Origin: Solirubrobacterales bacterium
GTDB lineage: Bacteria > Actinomycetota > Thermoleophilia > Solirubrobacterales > Solirubrobacteraceae
Length of the DNA: 5,406 nt
Direction of reading: 5' to 3'
Assembly: GCA_016215085.1 (NCBI GenBank)
Contig: JACRMD010000007.1
Location: 1 to 5,406, forward strand
Position numbers and translations under genes: made by a program. How positions within the stretch are numbered: position 1 is the stretch's first letter; the number at the start of each line of letters is the position of its first letter. Positions 1-5,406 of the stretch are shown here, in pieces. The notes under the pieces were generated by a model. The model saw only the letters and a program-made list of their open reading frames with translations. It had not been told where the DNA came from and ran no database searches.

Positions 1-662
1 CGACCGCGCTGCTCGACGGGCCCGAGCCGCACGCCGCCGTCCCGGCCCTCGCCCGCCGCACGGTCCGCGACCGCCGCGGCGCCGGCATCCTCGGCACGAT
101 CGCCGCGCTCGTGCACACGGGCGAGCCGGTCCTCGTCGTCGCCGCCGACGCGCACCTGCGCCGGCGGCACCTCGCCGGCCGCGTGGGCGGCTTCGACCTC
201 ACCTCGTGGGAGGCGCTGGCGGCGGACCCCGCGCTGGCGGGCCCGTACCGGCATGTCGTCGCCCTCGATCCGCCGCTGCACCCGGACCAGGAGGCCGCGC
301 TCACGGCCGGCGGGGCGGACGGATTGGCCCATCTGGCGTGGGGGGACCCTGAGCTAACCTGTGCCCTTGGTGTGCTGGACCGCGACTTCGCCCTGCGAGA
401 CGGCCTCGCCGGCGCCTACCGGGCGCTGCGGGGCGGCGCAGCCCTGCCCGACGCCGTCGGCGCCCGGCCCGCGGCGGCCGCCGGCCGGCTCGTCGCCGTG
501 CTCGTGGAGCTGGGCCTCGTCGAGGTCGACGGCGACGACGTGCGCGTCCCGCCGGCGGAGCGGACCGACCTCGAGCGCTCGGCGACGTTCCGCGCGGCCG
601 CCGCGCGCCATGCGGAGGGCACGGCATGGCTGACACGCAGCCGGACCGCACGCGCGGCCTGA
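1..662 (+). CDS. recJ: RecJ-like single-strand DNA exonuclease, C-terminal part (5' truncated by window edge)
   Basis: The reading frame is open from the left edge (first full codon at position 3) to a TGA at 660-662, giving 219 visible residues; the true start lies outside the window. RecJ degrades single-stranded DNA 5' to 3' in recombination and mismatch or base-excision repair in the cytoplasm. The catalytic DHH and DHHA1 motifs would lie upstream and cannot be checked. What is visible resembles the C-terminal extension I associate with actinobacterial RecJ: a stretch with DRRGAGI then GEPVLVVAADAHLRRRHL, a VVALDPP strand, the HLAWGDPEL motif, a helix with LDRDFALRDGLAGAYRALR, and a small wing-like end (GRLVAVLVELGLVEV, then PAERTDLERS). 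The identification rests on this remembered family pattern and on the neighbouring rel gene, a common partner of recJ. The end overlaps the rel start by 37 bases. A short internal stretch (about 330-371) uses rare codons, described separately. Confidence 0.72.
   Translation, partial: TALLDGPEPHAAVPALARRTVRDRRGAGILGTIAALVHTGEPVLVVAADAHLRRRHLAGRVGGFDLTSWEALAADPALAGPYRHVVALDPPLHPDQEAALTAGGADGLAHLAWGDPELTCALGVLDRDFALRDGLAGAYRALRGGAALPDAVGARPAAAAGRLVAVLVELGLVEVDGDDVRVPPAERTDLERSATFRAAAARHAEGTAWLTRSRTARAA
355..360 (+). promoter_or_regulatory. Possible -10 element inside recJ, upstream of rel
   Basis: TAACCT fits the actinobacterial TANNNT -10 pattern. It lies in a recJ stretch that abruptly uses AT-ending codons (CAT, CCT, CTA, TGT, CTT, GGT between 330 and 371), as if a DNA signal overrode codon preference. 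Transcription would begin near 367, about 260 bases before the rel ATG. No convincing -35 box at the usual 16-19 base spacing is visible; TTGGCC at 324-329 is too far away. This is a tentative call. Confidence 0.22.
614..619 (+). promoter_or_regulatory. Ribosome binding site of rel
   Basis: GGAGGG lies 6 bases upstream of the ATG at 626 and is the best Shine-Dalgarno match near any start in the window. It decides the rel start and sits inside the last codons of recJ. Ribosomes finishing recJ at 662 could therefore reinitiate on rel, so the two genes are probably translationally coupled. Confidence 0.75.
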
Positions 663-2980
663 CGCCCGAGGACGGCGACGGGCACCTCGGCGACCGCGTG
701 CCGGTCGACACCGTCGTGCGCCCGGGCCGCGAGCAGGCCGTCGGACGCACCGACCTCACGCCGTTCGAGCGCCGCCTGCTCGGCGACCTCTACGCCATCG
801 TCGAGGAGCATGCCGACGAGGCCGCCTCGCCGATCGACCGCCAGCGGGTCGAGGAGGCGTTCGTCTTCGCCTGCGAGCACCACGCCGACCAGCGCCGCAA
901 GTCCGGCGAGGACTTCATCGTCCACCCGGTCGGCGTCGCGAAGATCTGCGCCGGCATGCGCCTGGACACCGAGACGCTCGTCGCGGCGCTGCTGCACGAC
1001 ACCGTCGAGGACACCACCGCGTCGCTGGACGAGGTGCGCACGCAGTTCGGCGACGAGGTCGCCGCGCTGGTCGACGGCGTCACCAAGCTCACCGGCATCA
1101 CCTTCACCTCGCGCGACGAGGCCCAGGCCGAGAACTACCGCAAGATGATGGTCGCGATGGCCTCGGACATCCGGGTCATCCTCATCAAGCTCGCCGACCG
1201 CCTGCACAACATGCGGACGATCGACGCGATGCCCAAGCAGAAGCAGATCGAGAAGGCCAAGGAGACCCTCGAGATCTACGCGCCGATCGCGCACCGCCTG
1301 GGCATCCACGCGATCAAGTGGGAGCTCGAGGACCTCGCCTTCGCCGCGCTGCACCCGCGCAAGTACCAGGAGATCAAGGGCCTGGTCAACCAGCAGCGCG
1401 AGGAGCGCGAGGACTACGTGGAGCGCGCCGGCTCCGAGCTGTCGCAGGAGCTCGAGGCGCTGGGCATCCAGGCGCGCATCGCGGGCCGGGCCAAGCACTT
1501 CTACTCCATCTACTCCAAGATGACCAAGAAGGGCCGCGAGTTCAACGAGATCTACGACCTCACGGCCATGCGGGTCATCGTCGACTCGGTGAAGGACTGC
1601 TACGGCGCGGTCGGCGTCATCCACTCGCTGTGGAAGCCGCTGCCCGGCCGCTTCAAGGACTTCATCGCGATGCCGAAGTTCAATATGTACCAGTCGTTGC
1701 ACACGACGGTGATCGGACCTGAGGGCCTCCCGCTGGAGATCCAGATCCGCACCCAGGAGATGCACGACATGGCCGAGTTCGGCGTCGCGGCGCACTGGAT
1801 GTACAAGACGGACCCGAAGAAGGCCGGTCCGTCGGGCCCCGACGGGGACGCGAAGCTCAAGTGGCTGCGGTCGATGCTCGACTGGCAGCAGGAGCTCCAC
1901 GACCCCAAGGAGTTCATGGAGACCCTCAAGGTCGACCTGTTCGACGAGGAGGTCTTCGTGTTCACCCCCAAGGGCGAGGTCAAGTCGCTCGCCTCGGGGG
2001 CGACGCCGCTGGACTTCGCCTACGAGGTCCACACCGAGGTCGGCCACCGGTGCGTCGGCGCGAAGGTCAACGGCAAGATCGTGCCGCTCAACTACCAGCT
2101 GAACTCGGGCGACATCGTCGAGATCCTCACCTCCAAGCGCGACCGCGGCCCGTCGCGCGACTGGCTCGCGCTCGTCAAGACGACCCGCGCGCGCAACAAG
2201 ATCAAGCAGTTCTTCAAGGCCGAGTCCCGCGAGGACACCGAGCACACCGGCCGCGAGCTGCTGCAGGAGCACCTCAAGAAGCAGGGCCTGCCGCCGCAGA
2301 AGATCGTCTCCAGCCCGCTGCTGGCCGACGTCATCCGCGAGATGGGCTTCCGCAAGGCCGACGACTTCTACATCGCGCTGGGCGGCGCGAAGATCAGCCC
2401 GAAGGTCGTCGTCAACAAGGTCATGCAGCGGCTGCGGGAGGGGGAGGCCGCCGAGCAGGAGACCGATCCCGCCGAGGCGCTGGTCTCCACCCGGCGCACC
2501 CGCCGCCAGCCGACCGGCTCCGCCGGCTCCTACGGCATCCGCGTCGACGGCGTCGACGACGTCATGGTCCGCCTGGCCAAGTGCTGCCGCCCCGTGCCCG
2601 GCGACCCGATCGTCGGCTATGTGTCGCTCGGCCGCGGCATCACGATCCACCGCGACGACTGCCCCAACACCCAGGCGCTGCGCAAGGACCCCGAGCGGTT
2701 CGTGCAGGTCCACTGGGAGGGCGACCACAAGACCGCGTTCCGCGTCGAGCTGCAGGTCGACGCCTGGGACCGCCATCGCCTGCTCGAGGACCTCAGCCGC
2801 ACCTTCGCCGAGGCCGGCATGAACATCGTCGAGGCGCGCTGCATCGTCAGCTCGCCGATGGTGCAGAACCGCTTCGTCGTCGAGGTCCCCGACACGCAGG
2901 GCCTCAAGCAGACCGTCACGCGCCTGCGCAACATCGACGGCGTGTTCGACGCCTACCGCGTCACGCCCGGCGCGGGCTGA
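626..2980 (+). CDS. relA: Bifunctional (p)ppGpp synthetase/hydrolase, long Rel (RSH) family
   Basis: This complete 784-residue protein makes (p)ppGpp from ATP and GDP/GTP, and degrades it, in the cytoplasmic stringent response on stalled ribosomes. Domains in order: a variable N-terminus (1-45); HD hydrolase (about 75-225) with His100, the HDTVED motif (His124, Asp125, Glu128, Asp129) and Asp191/Asn195 in LADRLHN; synthetase (about 260-400) with Asp311-Arg316, RFKD at 342-345, YQSLHT at 355-360 and EIQIRT at 371-376; TGS (437-501) with a conserved HTEVGHRCVGAKVNGK stretch; a helical region (about 510-610); a zinc-finger-like CC domain with Cys653, Cys654, His675 and Cys679; and a C-terminal ACT domain (about 706-779). 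The intact HD residues together with RFKD, rather than the EFDD-type motif of synthetase-only RelA, indicate both activities. The length is normal for the family. The ATG at 626 is supported by GGAGGG six bases upstream. The gene overlaps recJ by 37 bases, suggesting one operon. Bifunctional actinobacterial members are often simply called rel. Confidence 0.98.
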   Translation: MADTQPDRTRGLTPEDGDGHLGDRVPVDTVVRPGREQAVGRTDLTPFERRLLGDLYAIVEEHADEAASPIDRQRVEEAFVFACEHHADQRRKSGEDFIVHPVGVAKICAGMRLDTETLVAALLHDTVEDTTASLDEVRTQFGDEVAALVDGVTKLTGITFTSRDEAQAENYRKMMVAMASDIRVILIKLADRLHNMRTIDAMPKQKQIEKAKETLEIYAPIAHRLGIHAIKWELEDLAFAALHPRKYQEIKGLVNQQREEREDYVERAGSELSQELEALGIQARIAGRAKHFYSIYSKMTKKGREFNEIYDLTAMRVIVDSVKDCYGAVGVIHSLWKPLPGRFKDFIAMPKFNMYQSLHTTVIGPEGLPLEIQIRTQEMHDMAEFGVAAHWMYKTDPKKAGPSGPDGDAKLKWLRSMLDWQQELHDPKEFMETLKVDLFDEEVFVFTPKGEVKSLASGATPLDFAYEVHTEVGHRCVGAKVNGKIVPLNYQLNSGDIVEILTSKRDRGPSRDWLALVKTTRARNKIKQFFKAESREDTEHTGRELLQEHLKKQGLPPQKIVSSPLLADVIREMGFRKADDFYIALGGAKISPKVVVNKVMQRLREGEAAEQETDPAEALVSTRRTRRQPTGSAGSYGIRVDGVDDVMVRLAKCCRPVPGDPIVGYVSLGRGITIHRDDCPNTQALRKDPERFVQVHWEGDHKTAFRVELQVDAWDRHRLLEDLSRTFAEAGMNIVEARCIVSSPMVQNRFVVEVPDTQGLKQTVTRLRNIDGVFDAYRVTPGAG

Positions 2981-3011
2981 GCGCCGACGCTCCTGCGGTA
3001 GCGTCGGGCGC
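2981..3011 (+). repeat. Inverted repeat in the rel-peptidase gap
   Basis: CCGACGCT (2984-2991) pairs perfectly with AGCGTCGG (3000-3007) across an 8-base loop. Three further pairs (2981-2983 with 3009-3011) form if G3008 is bulged, giving an 11-bp stem that fills almost the whole 32-base gap after the rel stop. No T-run follows, so it is not a classical intrinsic terminator. It could attenuate rel transcripts, stabilise their 3' end, or be an operator, since its right arm overlaps the proposed -10 box of the next gene. Confidence 0.45.
2999..3004 (+). promoter_or_regulatory. Putative -10 element for a leaderless peptidase transcript
   Basis: TAGCGT matches TANNNT and ends 8 bases before the ATG at 3013, so transcription would be expected to start at or next to the A of the start codon. 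This would explain why no Shine-Dalgarno sequence precedes the gene; leaderless mRNAs are common in actinobacteria. No clear -35 box is visible inside the end of rel. The call is inferred from spacing and motif only. Confidence 0.4.
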
Positions 3012-3012
3012 G

Positions 3013-4161
3013 ATGCCCGACCTCCTGATCTACGCCGACACCGAGCGCTCCGCCGCGCTGCGCCACGAGGTCCCGATCGCGATCGGCGACCCGTTCCTGT
3101 ACGCCGAGCGCGACGGCCGCGTCGCCGTCCAGGCCAGCAGCCTCGAGCGCGAGCGCCTGGCCGAGGCGCGCCCCGACGCGGAGCTGCACGACATCGCCGA
3201 CCTCGGCTTCCACGAGCTGCTCGAGAGCGGGATGGCCCGCAGCGAGCTCGAGCTCGAGCTCGCGATGCGCCTGGTCGAGCGGCTCGGCGTCACCGACGCC
3301 CTGGTGCCGGCGGAGTTCCCGCTGGGGCTGGCCGACAAGCTCCGCGCCCGCGGCGTCTCGCTCACGCCCGACCACGACCTCTTCGCCGCCCGCCGCCGGT
3401 CCAAGGCGCCCGCGGAGATGGAGGGCATCCGGCGCGCCCAGCGCGCCGCCGAGGCGGGCATGGCCGCGGCCGCCGCGCTCTTCCGCGCCGCCGACGTCGG
3501 CGACGGCGAGCGCGGGCCGACCCTGCACGTCGGCGGCGCACCGCTGACCGCCGAGCAGGTGCGCGCCGCGATGCGCGCCGCCACGCGCGAGCTCGGCGCC
3601 GAGACGCCGCCCGACGTCATCGTCGCGTCGGTGTGGCAGGGCTTCGGCCACGAGGCCGGCTCCGGCCCGCTGCCGGCGAACCTGCCGATCCAGGTCGACC
3701 TGTGGCCGCGCGACGAGGCGTCGTCGTGCTGGGCGGACATGACGCGGACGTTCCTCGTCGGCGAGGTGCCCGAGGAGGCGCGCCGCCAGGAGGAGCTCGT
3801 CCACGAGGTCCTGCGGCGCACGAGCGCCGCGGCGCGGCCCGGGGTCACCGGCCGCGAGCTGCACGCGATCACCTGCGAGGTCTTCGAGGGCGCCGGCTAC
3901 CGCACCCAGCGCACGGGCCCGGGCGACGACCCGTCGGAGGGCTTTCAGTTCTCGCTCGGCCATGGCGTCGGGCTCGAGGTCCACGAGGACCCGAGCCTGG
4001 GCCAGGCGGGCCGTGCGCCGCTGGTGGCCGGGGACGTGCTGGCGGTCGAGCCCGGCCTGTGGGACCGCCACGTCGGGGGCGTGCGCTTCGAGGACCTCTG
4101 GCTCGTCACCGAGGACGGCATCGAGAACCTCACCGACTTCCCGTACGACCTGGCGCCGTAG
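3013..4161 (+). CDS. M24-family metallopeptidase, Xaa-Pro aminopeptidase-like
   Basis: The 382-residue protein has the pita-bread fold signature of the M24 family, dimetal enzymes that remove N-terminal residues (often before proline) from peptides or cleave Xaa-Pro dipeptides. All five expected metal ligands are visible: Asp229 (QVDLWPRD), Asp242 (ADMTRTF), His317 (LGHGVGLEVHEDP), Glu346 (AVEPGLW) and Glu360 (VRFEDLW). His213 (GFGHEAGSG) and His324 fit the substrate-binding histidines. The catalytic domain covers about 135-375. The N-terminal part (1-125) is a small creatinase-type domain, shorter than in E. coli PepP or PepQ (around 440 residues). No signal peptide is seen, so it is likely cytoplasmic, in peptide turnover. 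The ATG at 3013 is chosen because the protein's recognisable N-terminus (PDLLIYADTERSAALRHEV) begins there; the frame is open further upstream, but that region is rel coding sequence. No Shine-Dalgarno is present. Exact substrate (Xaa-Pro peptide, dipeptide or other) cannot be told from sequence. Confidence 0.9.
   Translation: MPDLLIYADTERSAALRHEVPIAIGDPFLYAERDGRVAVQASSLERERLAEARPDAELHDIADLGFHELLESGMARSELELELAMRLVERLGVTDALVPAEFPLGLADKLRARGVSLTPDHDLFAARRRSKAPAEMEGIRRAQRAAEAGMAAAAALFRAADVGDGERGPTLHVGGAPLTAEQVRAAMRAATRELGAETPPDVIVASVWQGFGHEAGSGPLPANLPIQVDLWPRDEASSCWADMTRTFLVGEVPEEARRQEELVHEVLRRTSAAARPGVTGRELHAITCEVFEGAGYRTQRTGPGDDPSEGFQFSLGHGVGLEVHEDPSLGQAGRAPLVAGDVLAVEPGLWDRHVGGVRFEDLWLVTEDGIENLTDFPYDLAP
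3244..3261 (+). repeat. Three tandem GAGCTC hexamers inside the peptidase gene
   Basis: GAGCTC occurs three times in direct succession and encodes Glu-Leu-Glu-Leu-Glu-Leu (residues 78-83) in an N-domain helix. Slippage would add or remove whole Glu-Leu units without a frameshift. It is most likely a by-product of GC-rich codon use. Confidence 0.6.
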
Positions 4162-4174
4162 CGGCGCCAGGTCG
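4146..4174. terminator. Perfect 13-bp hairpin at the convergent junction, candidate bidirectional terminator
   Basis: The arms 4146-4158 (CGACCTGGCGCCG) and 4162-4174 (CGGCGCCAGGTCG) are exact reverse complements. The 3-base loop 4159-4161 is the TAG stop codon of the peptidase gene. The stem is mostly G-C and lies between two converging genes, where a hairpin could end or stabilise transcripts from both sides. Neither flank carries a T-run, so it is not a textbook intrinsic terminator; U-tract-less hairpins have been proposed to act in high-GC actinobacteria. The structure is certain at sequence level, the role inferred. Confidence 0.6.
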
Positions 4175-4192
4175 CGGGAGCGTCCGCTACGG
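4156..4192. repeat. 9-bp inverted repeat carrying both convergent stop codons
   Basis: CCGTAGCGG (4156-4164) and CCGCTACGG (4184-4192) are exact reverse complements 19 bases apart. Each copy contains the TAG stop of its own gene, so both genes end ...CCG-TAG-CGG. The left copy overlaps the loop and stem of the 13-bp hairpin, making the two folds mutually exclusive. Confidence 0.55.
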
Positions 4193-5406
4193 GACCGTCG
4201 TGATGCGGTCCAGCGGCGGCGGGCTGATCGGGCTGTGGGCCTTGATGTAGGCCTCGAACGCGTCGACGTCCACCTGGCCGCCCTGCCGGTCGGTGCCGGC
4301 CTTCAGCGCGGTGAAGTTGTCCCCGCCGTCGGCGAGGAAGTTGTTCACCGTCACGCGGTAGGACGCACCGGGGTCGACGGTCGTGCCGTCGAGCTTGATC
4401 GACGCCGGGTCGATCCGGTCGCCCGGCGCCTTCGACGCGTCCCAGGTGTAGGTGAAGCCCTTGGACACCTGCAGGATGCGGCCCTCGGCGGGCTGCGAGC
4501 CGCCCCACTGCTGCTCGAGCACCTGCTCGATCTGCGCGCCGGTCAGCGTCAGCGTCGTCAGCACGTTGCCGAACGGCTGGATCGTGAAGACCTCGCCGTA
4601 GGTGATGATGCCGTCGCCCTCGCCCGCGGGCGACGAGGCGTAGGTGAGGTCGGCGCGGATGCCGCCGGGGTTCATGAACGCGATCTGCGCACCGGCCGGG
4701 CCCGCCGTCGACGCCAGCTGCGAGTCGGCGATCACGTCACCGAGCGGCTGCTCGCCGGCTGCGGACGGGGTCCGCGTGATGTCGGCGGTGTTGGAGCCGA
4801 CGACGCGGTTGGCGATCGGCGCCGCGAACGTCTGGTACTTGGCGATGAGGTTCGTCTCGCCGGCGTCCTTGGGCACGTCGCGGGTGACGATCTTGTTGTT
4901 CACCGCGATCTTCGTCGGCTGCTGGGTGCGCTTGTCGATCGTCATGTCGACGTCGGTGATCAGCCGGCCGTTGGAGGACGCGCTGGTGACCGGGCGCCCG
5001 TCGATGAGGCAGTTGTAGGCCTGGTGCGTGTGGCCCGTGATGAACAGGTCGACCTCGGGGTCGGTGTTCTTGACGATGTCGACGATCGGGCCGGAGATCC
5101 CCGGGCACTCGTTGTAGGTGCCGGTCGGCAGGCCGCCCTCGTGGATGAGCACGACGATCGTCTTGACGCCCTTGGAGTGCAGGTAGCCGACGAGGTGGTT
5201 GATCGTCTCGGCCTCGTCGCGGAACTCGACGTCGCGGATGCCGCTCGCCGACACGATCGTCGGCGTGTCCTCGAGCGTCAGGCCGATGAAGCCGACCCGC
5301 CCGCCGGCGAACGACTTGATCTTCGTCGCGTCGAAGAACGTCGAGCGGTACGGCGTCGGCTCCTTGAGCTTGACGTTGGCCGACAGGTACTTGAAGTCGG
5401 CGCCCG
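4187..5406 (-). CDS. 5'-nucleotidase / 2',3'-cyclic phosphodiesterase family, C-terminal part (N-terminus beyond right edge)
   Basis: The minus-strand frame is open from the right edge to a TAG (complement of 4187-4189), giving 405 visible residues. Family members are usually exported dimetal enzymes that strip phosphate from nucleoside 5'-monophosphates (some act on 2',3'-cyclic nucleotides or UDP-sugars) for phosphate and nucleoside recovery. Numbering from the first visible codon: the rest of the metallophosphatase domain has LSANV (8-12), metal ligand His88 in LIHEGG, and GHTHQ (124-128) with two more metal histidines. The C-terminal substrate domain has NPGGIR (245-250), YGEVFTIQPFGN (269-280) and FLADGGDNF (356-364), whose aromatic residues usually stack on the base. 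Cys100 and Cys132 flank the active-site loop and could form a disulfide, fitting an exported protein. The signal peptide, the first metal-binding Asp/His motifs and the GNHE motif lie outside the window. No sortase motif or membrane segment is seen at the C-terminus (ends LDRITTVP), so it is probably soluble or periplasm/wall-associated. An internal GTG at 5252-5254 is not the true start. Confidence 0.93.
   Translation of the reverse strand, partial: GADFKYLSANVKLKEPTPYRSTFFDATKIKSFAGGRVGFIGLTLEDTPTIVSASGIRDVEFRDEAETINHLVGYLHSKGVKTIVVLIHEGGLPTGTYNECPGISGPIVDIVKNTDPEVDLFITGHTHQAYNCLIDGRPVTSASSNGRLITDVDMTIDKRTQQPTKIAVNNKIVTRDVPKDAGETNLIAKYQTFAAPIANRVVGSNTADITRTPSAAGEQPLGDVIADSQLASTAGPAGAQIAFMNPGGIRADLTYASSPAGEGDGIITYGEVFTIQPFGNVLTTLTLTGAQIEQVLEQQWGGSQPAEGRILQVSKGFTYTWDASKAPGDRIDPASIKLDGTTVDPGASYRVTVNNFLADGGDNFTALKAGTDRQGGQVDVDAFEAYIKAHSPISPPPLDRITTVP

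Noticed and set aside
338..360. Minus-strand TTAGCTCAGGG resembling a tRNA D-arm
   Set aside because: The D-arm consensus TAGCTCAG is present, but no T-arm (GTTCRANNC) or acceptor-stem pairing follows at the right distance, and it lies inside recJ.
416..2776. Very long minus-strand open frame (786 codons) opposite rel
   Set aside because: It mirrors rel codon for codon and is rich in Leu, Val, Asp, Arg and Ala as expected for the antisense of a GC-biased gene. It shows no recognisable domain, while the plus strand carries every Rel motif.
1861..3012. In-frame upstream extension of the peptidase gene
   Set aside because: The frame is open back to 1861, but the upstream translation is low-complexity Arg/Ala/Gly/Pro and lies wholly within rel coding sequence. 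The recognisable protein begins at the ATG at 3013.
2953..4071. Minus-strand open frame of 372 codons opposite the peptidase gene
   Set aside because: It is a shadow of the M24 gene, with compositionally biased translation and no motifs.
4644..5018. Plus-strand open frame of 124 codons opposite the nucleotidase gene
   Set aside because: It lies within the well-supported minus-strand nucleotidase, has no family signature, and has no convincing ribosome site.
1..5406. Novel defence, mobile or biosynthetic system
   Set aside because: All coding capacity is explained by four recognisable housekeeping-type genes. No repeats of CRISPR type, transposase, integrase, attachment sites or unknown gene clusters were found.

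Overview
This is a very GC-rich, densely coding window with third codon positions almost all G or C. Composition and gene styles (a RecJ with a long C-terminal extension, a secreted 5'-nucleotidase typical of actinobacteria) suggest a high-GC actinobacterium. The RecJ tail and its direct linkage to rel remind me most of the Thermoleophilia/Solirubrobacterales (Conexibacter-, Patulibacter- or Solirubrobacter-like). That placement is recalled family knowledge, not a database match. No mobile element, CRISPR array, tRNA or rRNA was seen.

Layout, left to right. (1) Positions 1-662, plus strand: the C-terminal 219 codons of a RecJ-type single-strand DNA exonuclease, cut by the left edge. (2) 626-2980, plus: a complete bifunctional (p)ppGpp synthetase/hydrolase of the long Rel family. 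It starts inside the end of recJ (37-base overlap) behind a strong ribosome binding site. (3) 3013-4161, plus: a complete short M24-family metallopeptidase (Xaa-Pro aminopeptidase-like) with all five metal ligands. It has no Shine-Dalgarno sequence but a -10-like box placed as expected for a leaderless transcript. (4) 4187-5406, minus: the C-terminal 405 codons of a 5'-nucleotidase (UshA/2',3'-cyclic phosphodiesterase type), convergent with gene 3 and cut by the right edge.

The 25-base convergent junction holds the most striking non-coding structure: a perfect 13-bp inverted repeat whose 3-base loop is exactly the TAG stop codon of the peptidase gene. An overlapping, mutually exclusive 9-bp inverted repeat carries both genes' stop codons.

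Functionally, recJ and rel look translationally coupled, joining DNA repair/recombination and the stringent response in one unit. This recalls the recJ-apt-rel-dtd neighbourhood of Firmicutes but without apt or dtd. The peptidase and the nucleotidase are ordinary scavenging or turnover enzymes with no evident mechanistic link to each other. I find no convincing evidence of an undescribed multi-gene system; the findings are mostly small-scale regulatory structures.
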